From contig DIRJ01000016.1 in NCBI GenBank assembly GCA_002427505.1, positions 94,501 to 148,110 on the forward strand: 53,610 nucleotides of DNA. The letters are read 5' to 3'. The notes under the pieces were generated by a model. It was not told the DNA's origin and did not search any database. It saw only the letters and a program-made list of their open reading frames with translations. Shown here one piece after another: positions 1 to 7,614 of the stretch (the stretch's first letter is position 1; each line of letters opens with the position of its first letter). The DNA comes from Mageeibacillus sp. UBA5439. Lineage in GTDB: Bacteria > Bacillota > Clostridia > Saccharofermentanales > DTU023. A program made the translations under genes and the position numbers.

Positions 1-47
1 ACCTGCTGATTACAAATCAGCTGCTCTGCCAACTGAGCTACTCAGGC
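1..47 (-). tRNA. tRNA-Thr (UGU), 3' part cut by window edge
   Basis: Read on the minus strand, a 7-base acceptor half GCCTGAG is followed by TA, the D-stem GCTC...GAGC, and an anticodon stem GCTGA/TCAGC closing the loop TTTGTAA. That puts UGU at the anticodon, which is threonine. The variable loop start is present; the T-arm and 3' acceptor lie beyond base 1. The call rests on the visible cloverleaf half only. Confidence 0.9.
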
Positions 48-144
48 ATCTGCCTATAAACATTTTCAGCATTGCTAATCCTATCTGAGAATCATTTCCT
101 TGTCAACTTATCAGCTGCTTTTCAAAGTGATATTTGTGAAAACA

Positions 145-1539
145 CTAGGAAAAATCAATCAGCTGTTCTAGCTCCAGTTTTTTCAGATATCTGATAAAAG
201 CAAGGATGACGACCACAGCTACAAGATTAGTAGTGATACTCATAGTCCACCAGATACCGTTCACTCCCAGTGACGTTGAGGATAAGAAGGCTGCCAGTGG
301 AATGCGGGAACCGATAAAGATGGTGGAAACAATAGCTGTAAAACGCGTCTGACCCAAGGCTGCAAAAGCTGCTACGGTAATAATTTCCATGCCCATCAAG
401 ATCTGAGACGATGACAGAATCTGTAAATAGTCTCTGCCGCCGGCAATAGCTGCGGGCTCGCCCAAAAACAAAGAAGTGATATCAGCAGCGAAAAAATAAA
501 GAACAGATGTGGTGAAAATGCAGATTATGATCACAATCAGCGCAGCTGAGAGATAGCCTTTTTTCATTCTCTTCCCCTGCCCGGCGCCATAATTCTGTGC
601 AACGAAAGCACTGACAGCCGAGCCGAACCCATCGGCGGTCAGCCAGGAAATCGACTCCACCTGAGAACCGAAACGCTGTACTGCGACACTAAGGTCACCA
701 AATCGCACCACCATGCGTGAAAGCACAATGGTGACGGTGGAGCGCATCAGTGACTGGGCACCTGCCGGGAGGCCGATACGCAGAATCGCCCGCAGCTTGT
801 CCCTGGCGACGGGGTGAGAGAAAAGCTGCAAATTGTTAAAGATCTCATCTTTTTTTGCCACAACCAGCAAAATGAGTAAAACAATGACCTGGGCAATGAC
901 AGTAGCAAGAGCGGCACCAAACACGCCCATATTCATAGATGTTATCATCAGGGGATCCAAAATCATATTTGCGATCAACCCCATGGCATTAGCTATAAAG
1001 GGTGATTTGCTGTTACCCACCGTGGTCAGCAAGGAACTCAAGATCCTGCTGCCAAAAGTGGCAAAAAGTCCAAAGCTGCTTACCTGCAGATAGACAATGG
1101 AGTCATTGTGAGTGCCGGCCTCATTGAAATTAAAAATGGAAATGATGGGGCCGGCAGCGAAGAAATAAGCCAAAAAAAGAAAAACTGCCGCCAGATAAGC
1201 TAAACGCAGTGACTCTCTTGCGTAAGAACGTACTTCGTCTATCTTGCCCCTGCCATAGGATTGACCACAATGGACCTGGCCGCCTATGCGCATAATGCTG
1301 AGAATTCCGTCTGAAACCCACATGAGTAGACCACCGGTACCTACAGCTGCCACGGCCTGTGTACCGAGCCTTCCAACCCAGAACATATCGGTCAGGCTGT
1401 AAGCCAGACTGAGAAAAGACCCCGCCATAATGGGAATTGCCAGCCTTACAATGGAAGATACAACCGGCCCTTTTAATAAATCAACCTTTTTGCTGCGCAC
1501 TCTGCTTCTTACCCTTTCTGCTGAGCAAAATCTCCTCAT
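145..1539 (-). CDS. MATE family multidrug/cation antiporter
   Basis: Integral membrane exporter of the MATE (NorM/DinF-like) family, which expels organic cations or drugs using a sodium or proton gradient. About twelve hydrophobic segments run through 464 residues, the usual family length. The typical opening is visible: KKVDLLKGPV before the first helix, then PIMAGSFLSLAYSLTDMFWVGRLG. The start is uncertain. The ATG used here has no clear ribosome site and adds about 13 arginine-rich residues; a GTG at 1500, lying 11 bases after AAAGGG, would begin right at the conserved opening. It stands alone between a tRNA gene and the divergent rnf operon, so its substrate cannot be inferred from neighbours. 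Confidence 0.88.
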   Translation of the reverse strand: MRRFCSAERVRSRVRSKKVDLLKGPVVSSIVRLAIPIMAGSFLSLAYSLTDMFWVGRLGTQAVAAVGTGGLLMWVSDGILSIMRIGGQVHCGQSYGRGKIDEVRSYARESLRLAYLAAVFLFLAYFFAAGPIISIFNFNEAGTHNDSIVYLQVSSFGLFATFGSRILSSLLTTVGNSKSPFIANAMGLIANMILDPLMITSMNMGVFGAALATVIAQVIVLLILLVVAKKDEIFNNLQLFSHPVARDKLRAILRIGLPAGAQSLMRSTVTIVLSRMVVRFGDLSVAVQRFGSQVESISWLTADGFGSAVSAFVAQNYGAGQGKRMKKGYLSAALIVIIICIFTTSVLYFFAADITSLFLGEPAAIAGGRDYLQILSSSQILMGMEIITVAAFAALGQTRFTAIVSTIFIGSRIPLAAFLSSTSLGVNGIWWTMSITTNLVAVVVILAFIRYLKKLELEQLIDFS

Positions 1540-1625
1540 AGCATTCTACACGAATCTGCCAGAAGAGCCATTGCTGTTTCGGAGATACTTACTGCCATAT
1601 AATCAGCAATTCACGGTCAAATAAC

Positions 1626-1654
1626 TGCACAAGGATGATCTCTTATGTTATCCT
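1626..1654 (+). promoter_or_regulatory. Candidate promoter of the rnf operon
   Basis: TGCACA and TATCCT are separated by 17 bases, and TGT lies directly before the -10 (extended -10 form). It would give a leader of about 100 bases before rnfC. Both boxes match consensus in only four of six positions, so this is tentative. Confidence 0.3.
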
Positions 1655-1763
1655 TTTTCTATTGAAGTTAAAGCATTTCGACAAAAGCTCACAGCGCAAA
1701 GACAGCTTGATCTAGTCTTGCTACTGAGAGTTTTTTTACGAAAAAGTTCGGAGGTAAGTAAGG

Positions 1764-3101
1764 ATGCGATTTAAGTGGTCCGGAATGTTACAGGGCATCC
1801 ATCCCCATCAAAACAAGAATACAGCCAAGACAGCTATTGTAAAGCTCAGCGGTTTCGAAACCGTATCCATCCCCTTAAACATGCAGATAGGTCCCGGCTG
1901 TGAATCTCTGGTAAAAAAGGGAGACCAGGTGGAGATCGGGCAGAAAATCGGAGAAGCTCTGGGAGCTTGGAGTGTGCCTGTTCATGCCAGTATTTCAGGA
2001 ACCGTTAAATCAGTTAAAAAGGAAATACTGAGTGACGGCACTCATGTTGAGTATGTCAACATTGAATCCGACGGCCAGGAAACAGTGTCAGCAGAAGTCA
2101 GACCGCCGGAAGTTCACGACCGTGCAGATTTTGTAGCTGCCGTCCGGGCATCAGGTCTGGTCGGTCTGGGGGGTGCGGCCTTCCCTACCCATATAAAAAT
2201 GCAGCCGCCGCCGGGCAAGACGCTTGATACCTTGATTATCAACGCAGCGGAATGTGAACCATATATAACTTCCGATCACCGCATCTGCCTGGAATATCCG
2301 CGACAGATCATTAAAGGCATTATGCTGACCTGTCACTATTTGAATATTCCTGAGGCAGTCATTGCTCTGGAAGATAATAAGCGTGACATAGTCAGCGTCC
2401 TGCAGGCTGAGATCGATCAGGTCAAAGGCACACCCGACTATCCCGGGCAGGGCATCTCCATCAGAGTTCTGCCAACTCAGTATCCGACAGGTGCTGAGAA
2501 GGTTTTGATCCGTCTGATCAACGGTCGTGTTGTCCCCGAAGGGGCTTTGCCGGCAGACGTCGGTGTTCTCGTGCAGAACGTCGGCACCATCCGCTATATC
2601 GCTGAATATTTCGAGACCGGCATGCCGCTGGTGACCAAGATCGTCACGATTGACGGCTCAGCCGTCAGTAAGCCGGCAAACCTTGAGGTGCCTATCGGCG
2701 CCGCCATTGCTGAAGTAGTTGAAAGAAGTGGCGGCTGCAAGCTGGAACCGGCCAAAGTCATCATGGGAGGCCCGATGATGGGTGTCGCTATTGACGACTT
2801 AAGCCGCCCCATTCTCAAGCATAACAACGCCATTCTCATGCTGGATGAAAAGGATGCCACTTTGCCTCAGGAGATTGCCTGTATTAGCTGCGGCCGCTGC
2901 TCCCGGGCTTGCCCCATGCTGCTGATGCCGACAGTTTTAGACATGGCTGCCCGTATTCAGGACTGCGACAAGCTTAACCAGTATCATGTCATGAACTGTA
3001 TTGAATGTGGCTGCTGCACCTATGTCTGCCCTTCGAAACGTTACTTACTGCAAAACATAAGAATCGGCAAGACCATCGTCAGGCAGGCAAGCAAAAGCTA
3101 A
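1764..3101 (+). CDS. rnfC: Rnf complex subunit RnfC (NADH-binding)
   Basis: Peripheral cytoplasmic subunit of the ferredoxin:NAD+ oxidoreductase, where electrons meet NAD. Of 445 residues, the N-terminal barrel-like part is followed by the flavin/NADH-binding Rossmann region with the glycine-rich GLVGLGGAAFPTH near residue 130 and AECEPYITSDHR after it. Two [4Fe-4S] motifs close the protein: Cys373, 376, 379, 383 and Cys412, 415, 418, 422. GGAGG lies 9 bases before the ATG. First gene of a six-gene operon in the order C-D-G-E-A-B, the order known from clostridial and acetogen Rnf. No long N-terminal or C-terminal extension of the proteobacterial kind is present. Confidence 0.97.
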   Translation: MRFKWSGMLQGIHPHQNKNTAKTAIVKLSGFETVSIPLNMQIGPGCESLVKKGDQVEIGQKIGEALGAWSVPVHASISGTVKSVKKEILSDGTHVEYVNIESDGQETVSAEVRPPEVHDRADFVAAVRASGLVGLGGAAFPTHIKMQPPPGKTLDTLIINAAECEPYITSDHRICLEYPRQIIKGIMLTCHYLNIPEAVIALEDNKRDIVSVLQAEIDQVKGTPDYPGQGISIRVLPTQYPTGAEKVLIRLINGRVVPEGALPADVGVLVQNVGTIRYIAEYFETGMPLVTKIVTIDGSAVSKPANLEVPIGAAIAEVVERSGGCKLEPAKVIMGGPMMGVAIDDLSRPILKHNNAILMLDEKDATLPQEIACISCGRCSRACPMLLMPTVLDMAARIQDCDKLNQYHVMNCIECGCCTYVCPSKRYLLQNIRIGKTIVRQASKS

Positions 3102-3138
3102 ACCCTAAGGCTTTATTATTTAAGGAGACTATAGATTA

Positions 3139-4107
3139 ATGTTACGTGTATCATCATCCCCTCATATCAGGGATAACTCTTCTACACAGCGCATCATGCT
3201 TGATGTAGTTTTGGCACTGATACCCATGGTGATTGCCTCAGTTTTCATTTTCGGCTGGCGGGCACTGCTTATTTATGCTGTCAGTGTTGTCAGTTCGGTC
3301 GTTTTTGAAGCTCTGTCACGCCTGATTATGAAGAGGGAGCAAACAATTAACGACCTGTCCGCTGTCGTCACGGGTTTGCTGCTGGCAGCAGGACTGCCCG
3401 CCGGCTATCCGATCTGGATGGTTGTCGTCGGTGCCTTTGTCGCCATCGTTTTCGTCAAACAGCTATTTGGTGGCCTGGGCAGCAACTTTGCCAACCCGGC
3501 AGTTACCGCCCGGATCGTGCTGGCAGTATCTTTCCCCGCTGAAACCAGCAGTTTTTCAGTTTTGCCGCAATATGCCCACCAGGCTTCTCTGACTGAGGGT
3601 GTTTCCCAGTATGATCTGGTGACAAGCGCCACTCCTCTGGGAATGTCAGCAGCAGAACTTCCATCCGGCTGGGATCTTTTTCTGGGAAGACATGCCGGCA
3701 GTATCGGCGAGGTTTGTATTCTCGCCTTGCTGATCGGAGCCGCCTATCTGCTGATCCGGGGTGTGATAGACCTCTGGATTCCGCTGGTATATCTGGGAAC
3801 AACAGCTGTCCTAATCACTCTGGCCGGCGGCGACCCTCTTTTCCACCTGCTTTCAGGTGCTGTAGTCCTGGCAGCCTTTTTTATGTTGACGGACTACGTT
3901 ACCTCACCGACAACTGTTGCGGGAAAGATCATTTTCGCCATCGGCGCCGCCGCCCTTACCTTCCTCCTGAGAATGTATAGCAGTATGCCGGAAGGCGTAT
4001 CATATTCAATTCTGCTGATGAATATTCTCACTCCGCATATTGAACGCTGGACAGCACACAAAACGATTGGAGGAAACTATGCCAAAAAAAGCAGACAAAA
4101 CTCCTAA
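3139..4107 (+). CDS. rnfD: Rnf complex subunit RnfD
   Basis: Membrane subunit of the Rnf pump that carries a covalent FMN and takes part in the ion-translocating path. About eight to nine hydrophobic helices are visible in 322 residues. The flavin-attachment motif of the NqrB/RnfD family appears as SATPLG with Thr165 as the expected FMN-bearing residue, and the conserved TDYVTSPTT sequence follows near residue 253. AAGGAG precedes the ATG. The 3' end overlaps rnfG by 29 bases, which suggests translational coupling. Confidence 0.96.
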   Translation: MLRVSSSPHIRDNSSTQRIMLDVVLALIPMVIASVFIFGWRALLIYAVSVVSSVVFEALSRLIMKREQTINDLSAVVTGLLLAAGLPAGYPIWMVVVGAFVAIVFVKQLFGGLGSNFANPAVTARIVLAVSFPAETSSFSVLPQYAHQASLTEGVSQYDLVTSATPLGMSAAELPSGWDLFLGRHAGSIGEVCILALLIGAAYLLIRGVIDLWIPLVYLGTTAVLITLAGGDPLFHLLSGAVVLAAFFMLTDYVTSPTTVAGKIIFAIGAAALTFLLRMYSSMPEGVSYSILLMNILTPHIERWTAHKTIGGNYAKKSRQNS

Positions 4108-4735
4108 GGCCGCTGACAAAGACAAGACAAGATTAATCGAACGCGGCTTCATGCCGGCCGTAATACTGACAATAATCGCAGTGGTCAGTATCACTTTGCT
4201 GGCCTTAACCGAATATACTACCGCCGATGCCAGAGCCTATCAGGAACAATTTATGGCAGATACCAACAAGCGGGCCATCTTTATTGATGCCGACAGTTTT
4301 CCCGCTGAAGAATTAGATCGCGCCGGTGCCTCACTTGAAGGAGGCAAGGCTGTTGATTTCTCCGGAGCTGACAGCATAATCAAGGAAGTGTATCTTGCTG
4401 AAAAAGACGGCAGCACTATCGGCCTTCTTATTACCGTAAAGCCTGGCGGCTACGGCGGCACTCTTAACATGATGCTGGGTTACGACCTGGAGGGCAATGC
4501 GGTCGGCCTGACCATAGATGCTTCCACACAGACAGCGGGGCTGGGCTCTAAAGTAGGTGAAGATAATTTCATACGTCAGTTTAGCGGCTTCAAGGCAGCT
4601 GATACCGTCTCATCCGACAACACTGCCGACTTTCAGGTTGACGGCATCAGTGGAGCTACCATATCGTCGAATGCCGTTTTTAAGGGTATCAACGCAGGCA
4701 ACAAAGCAGCACAGCAAATGCTGGGCCTGGAATAG
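4079..4735 (+). CDS. rnfG: Rnf complex subunit RnfG (FMN-binding)
   Basis: Single-pass subunit of Rnf, anchored by one N-terminal helix (about residues 19-40) with an extracytoplasmic FMN-binding domain. The flavinylation motif DGISGATIS is near the C-terminus; the threonine of SGAT is the residue expected to carry FMN. The ATG at this position has GGAGGA five bases upstream; a longer in-frame reading from 4040 has no ribosome site and would lie deeper inside rnfD, so it is rejected. The result is 218 residues, normal for the family. The N-terminal tail before the helix is rich in Lys and Asp. Confidence 0.95.
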   Translation: MPKKADKTPKAADKDKTRLIERGFMPAVILTIIAVVSITLLALTEYTTADARAYQEQFMADTNKRAIFIDADSFPAEELDRAGASLEGGKAVDFSGADSIIKEVYLAEKDGSTIGLLITVKPGGYGGTLNMMLGYDLEGNAVGLTIDASTQTAGLGSKVGEDNFIRQFSGFKAADTVSSDNTADFQVDGISGATISSNAVFKGINAGNKAAQQMLGLE

Positions 4736-4744
4736 GAGGATACT

Positions 4745-5551
4745 GTGGCTAAGAATAAAAAATCACTTTCATATGAATTGATTAAGGGAGTTGTTAAGGA
4801 AAACCCTCTCTTCGTTCTGGTTCTGGGAACCTGTCCTGCTCTGGCTGTTACTACGTCCGCTTCTAACGGACTGGGCATGGGCATCGCCTTCACCTTTGTT
4901 CTGATTATGTCCAATGTCGTGATTTCAGCCCTGCGCAAAGTAATCCCGGATAGTGTGCGTATACCGGCCTATATTACCATCATTGCTTCTTTGGTTACTA
5001 TCGTAGAGTTTCTGCTGAAAGCATACGCACCCGAGCTCGATCAGAGTCTGGGAATCTTCATACCCCTGATTACGGTTAACTGCATCATTCTGGGACGTGC
5101 CGAGGCTTTTGCCAACCGCAATGGAGTGCTGGCTTCCATCATGGATGCTATCGGTATGGGTCTGGGCTACACACTGGCTTTATTGCTCATGGGCGGCCTG
5201 CGGGAAATTTTAGGTTTCGGCACCTTCTTCGGAATTAACATGCCCTGGATACGCGAGGGCGGTTTGCGGCCGATCGGCATTCTGGCTTTGCCGGCAGGCG
5301 GTTTTGCCGTCTTTGGTGTGCTGGTAGCGCTTTTCAACAAAATGAATCATCGCTGGTACTCACGCAAGCCGGACAGCGTCATGGAGCGCAGCAACTATCC
5401 CGGCAGCATCAGTGCACGCACGGATGCCCCTTTCATTTCTGCTGAATCAGCCAGTTCAGGAAGTGAAGCTGTTGCTATTTCCGGACGCAGCGTACCGGCA
5501 AGCATGACAGAACCCGGTGAGCGCAGTCTCTCTCCCGGCGAGAGAGAGTAA
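4745..5551 (+). CDS. rnfE: Rnf complex subunit RnfE with extended C-terminal tail
   Basis: Integral membrane subunit of the RnfA/RnfE (NqrD/NqrE) family. Six hydrophobic helices occupy about residues 15-200, with the family sequence PLITVNCIILGRAEAFA in the middle. The start is GTG, with AGGAGGA four bases upstream. RnfE proteins usually end soon after the last helix, at about 195-230 residues; this one has 268, because roughly 60 hydrophilic Ser/Glu/Pro-rich residues follow. The tail lies in frame and its last codons form a perfect hairpin just before rnfA. Whether the tail has a function is unknown. Confidence 0.94.
   Translation: MAKNKKSLSYELIKGVVKENPLFVLVLGTCPALAVTTSASNGLGMGIAFTFVLIMSNVVISALRKVIPDSVRIPAYITIIASLVTIVEFLLKAYAPELDQSLGIFIPLITVNCIILGRAEAFANRNGVLASIMDAIGMGLGYTLALLLMGGLREILGFGTFFGINMPWIREGGLRPIGILALPAGGFAVFGVLVALFNKMNHRWYSRKPDSVMERSNYPGSISARTDAPFISAESASSGSEAVAISGRSVPASMTEPGERSLSPGERE
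5527..5547 (+). repeat. Hairpin across the 3' end of rnfE
   Basis: Arms TCTCTCTC and GAGAGAGA pair perfectly over 8 bp around the 5-base loop CCGGC, ending at the rnfE stop. No T-run follows. In the mRNA it sits immediately before the rnfA ribosome site, so it could tune rnfA translation or protect the upstream transcript part. Function is inference only. Confidence 0.5.
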
Positions 5552-5563
5552 GGAGAGATTAAC

Positions 5564-6154
5564 ATGCAAGAAATGTTCAAAATACTTTTTAGTGTCATCC
5601 TGATTGACAACCTGGTCTTGTCACGTTTTCTTGGTGTCTGCTCCTTCTTAGGCCTGACCAAGGATCTGAAAAACTCAATGGGAATGAGCATAGCAGTAGT
5701 TTTCGTTATGCTGCTTTCGACCGCAGTCACTTACCCGATCTACGCGTATCTATTGGATCCATACGGCTTAGGCTATCTCCAGACAGTAGTTTTCATTCTG
5801 GTTATCGCTGCCACCGTACAGGTCCTGGAAGCAATCATTCGCAAGGCTATGCCACCACTTTATCAGGCTATGGGAATATTCCTGCCGCTGATCACAACCA
5901 ACTGTGCCATTCTGGGTGTAATGCTGATCAATATTCAGGAGTCTTATTCTTTCGTTAACGCTATCATGAGTTCATTGGGCGCCGGCTTAGGCTATACCCT
6001 GGCAATGTTTCTGTTCGCCGGTGTGCGTGAAAAGCTGGAAACGTCCGATATACCCGATTCGCTCAAAGGCCTCCCTTCTACCTTGATAGCTGCATCAATC
6101 CTGTCGGTATCCTTTATGGGTTTCAGCGGCGTGATTGAAAATCTGTTCGGCTAA
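5564..6154 (+). CDS. rnfA: Rnf complex subunit RnfA
   Basis: Second member of the RnfA/RnfE pair that forms the membrane core of the pump. It has 196 residues and six predicted helices; the opening LVLSRFLGVCSFLG and the central PLITTNCAILGVMLIN are family signatures, including the cysteines thought to hold an iron-sulfur centre inside the membrane. AAGGAGAG precedes the ATG, 12 bases after the rnfE stop. Length is standard. Confidence 0.97.
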   Translation: MQEMFKILFSVILIDNLVLSRFLGVCSFLGLTKDLKNSMGMSIAVVFVMLLSTAVTYPIYAYLLDPYGLGYLQTVVFILVIAATVQVLEAIIRKAMPPLYQAMGIFLPLITTNCAILGVMLINIQESYSFVNAIMSSLGAGLGYTLAMFLFAGVREKLETSDIPDSLKGLPSTLIAASILSVSFMGFSGVIENLFG

Positions 6155-6188
6155 GAAGCAGCCGGCAGGCCTGCAATAAGGAGTAAAT

Positions 6189-7103
6189 ATGAAATTAGTG
6201 ATTCTGCAAATGAGTAATATATTATTACCGGCACTAATCGGCGGTGGCACCGCCTTGCTGCTCGGAATAGTGATTATTTTGGTTTTTCGTTTCTTCTCGG
6301 TGAAAGAAGATCCGCTGGTAAATGAGTTGACGGAAGTGCTGCCCGGAGTTAACTGTGGCGGCTGCGGCTATTCCGGCTGCCTGGCTTATGCTTCAGCTCT
6401 GGCTTCAGGTGAAGACAGCAATACATCAAAATGCACGGCCGGCGGCCTGGAGACGGCGGAAGCCGTCGCTATGACCATAGGTACCGCTCCTCAGGAATAC
6501 ATACCGCAGGTTGCTCATGTTTTCTGTCAGGGCAGCGGTGAGTATACCGGCAAGCGCTATGAGTATACCGGCACGCCGAACTGCGCATCTTCTACCGGAC
6601 TCTTTGCCGGTCCCAACTCCTGCACCTACGGCTGCCTGGGTTTTGGTGACTGCTATGATGTCTGTGAATTTGATGCGATCTGGATCGATGACGGACTGGC
6701 GCATGTTAACCACGAAAACTGCACTGCCTGCGGCAAATGTGTTGCCGCCTGTCCCAAAAATCTGATCAGCCTGATACCCAAGCATGAGCTGGCAACGGTA
6801 AACAGCTGCGCCAATCACTGGCCTGCTGCTGCCACACGCAAAAACTGCAAAATAGGCTGCATTTCCTGCCGTCAGTGTATCAAGGTCTGCCCCGTCGATG
6901 CCATCCACATGGATGAAAATCTGGCTGTGATCAATCAGGAAATCTGTATTCACTGCGGCGAGTGCGTCAAAGTCTGCCCGACCCACTCCATCAGTCAGGG
7001 CCTGCTGGTCGGCAAGGAAGCGGAAAAGGCCGGAAGAGCTGCTGCCAAAGCTGAGGAAGAAGCCGCCAAAGCTGAGGTCAGGGCCGAGAAAGAAGCCAGT
7101 TAG
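6189..7103 (+). CDS. rnfB: Rnf complex subunit RnfB (ferredoxin-accepting)
   Basis: Electron-entry subunit: a membrane-anchored multi-cluster ferredoxin that takes electrons from reduced ferredoxin. One helix (about residues 10-35) is followed by the first cluster motif with Cys56, 59, 64 and 82, then a set of cysteines at 145-159, and three ferredoxin-like motifs around 178-188, 224-234 and 253-263. The last 30 residues are almost only Ala, Lys, Glu and Arg, probably a long charged helix; this tail is not part of the core family. AAGGAG lies before the ATG. Last gene of the operon, followed by a strong terminator. Confidence 0.96.
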   Translation: MKLVILQMSNILLPALIGGGTALLLGIVIILVFRFFSVKEDPLVNELTEVLPGVNCGGCGYSGCLAYASALASGEDSNTSKCTAGGLETAEAVAMTIGTAPQEYIPQVAHVFCQGSGEYTGKRYEYTGTPNCASSTGLFAGPNSCTYGCLGFGDCYDVCEFDAIWIDDGLAHVNHENCTACGKCVAACPKNLISLIPKHELATVNSCANHWPAAATRKNCKIGCISCRQCIKVCPVDAIHMDENLAVINQEICIHCGECVKVCPTHSISQGLLVGKEAEKAGRAAAKAEEEAAKAEVRAEKEAS

Positions 7104-7128
7104 CTGCTTTTCCTGTTCAGCACTGTAA

Positions 7129-7155
7129 AGAGGGCTTTGCAGCCCTCTTTTTTTT
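7129..7155 (+). terminator. Intrinsic terminator of the rnf operon
   Basis: Perfect 8-bp stem AGAGGGCT/AGCCCTCT with loop TTGC, followed by seven further T residues, 25 bases after the rnfB stop. Confidence 0.93.
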
Positions 7156-7156
7156 G

Positions 7157-7201
7157 CAAAAAAAAAGACCGGTCTTCTGCGATATCGCCTGTAGCCGGTC
7201 T
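7157..7201 (-). terminator. Intrinsic terminator of rpmB
   Basis: On the minus strand AGACCGG and CCGGTCT pair over 7 bp around a 22-base loop and are followed by a T-run of about nine. It lies 37 bases after the rpmB stop and directly abuts the rnf terminator, so the two convergent units are insulated from each other. Confidence 0.75.
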
Positions 7202-7237
7202 GTAATTCTTAGAGTTTTTCAGTGATTTTCTGAAAGC

Positions 7238-7435
7238 TTATGCACGCTCCACTCTGCCGCTCTTGAGGCAGTTGGTGCAAACGTTCATTCTCTTGGGTGT
7301 GCCGTCAACCATTACGCGCACTTTTTTGATGTTTGCGCGTTGACGATTCTTGGCACGGCGAGAAATCTGCGAACGTGTAATGCTGATCTTCCTACCAAAA
7401 AACATATCCTTCTGGCATACTTCACACTTGGCCAT
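7238..7435 (-). CDS. rpmB: Large ribosomal subunit protein bL28
   Basis: Component of the 50S subunit. The 65-residue product starts MAKCEVCQKDMFFGRKIS and ends in a CTNC motif; the two CxxC pairs (Cys4/Cys7 and the C-terminal pair) make this the zinc-binding form of L28. The ATG chosen has GGAGGT seven bases upstream; an earlier in-frame ATG would add six unrelated residues ahead of that ribosome site and is rejected. It is transcribed alone, between its own promoter and terminator. Confidence 0.97.
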   Translation of the reverse strand: MAKCEVCQKDMFFGRKISITRSQISRRAKNRQRANIKKVRVMVDGTPKRMNVCTNCLKSGRVERA

Positions 7436-7509
7436 GCTATTACCTCCTGTCACACCCCAGGGAAGAAATCCCGGAGAAGTATTCGCGCTGAAGGCGCAAC
7501 AAAGATATT

Positions 7510-7539
7510 ATCATAGTCAGGAAGCATTCGCAAGTACAA
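7510..7539 (-). promoter_or_regulatory. Probable promoter of rpmB
   Basis: On the minus strand TTGTAC and TATGAT are spaced by 18 bases, giving a leader of about 65 bases before rpmB. The leader can form small GC-rich hairpins near 7480-7497, meaning unknown. Confidence 0.5.
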
Positions 7540-7614
7540 ATCACGAGTCTTTTTAGCCAGTAATTCTGTGGACTCGTCAGTGCTTTTTTCTCTTATTTCT
7601 GTCTGCCGAAAAGG

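Noticed and set aside
4040..4078. Longer start for rnfG, 13 codons upstream
   Set aside because: It lies inside rnfD without ribosome site, whereas the ATG at 4079 has GGAGGA at the right distance.
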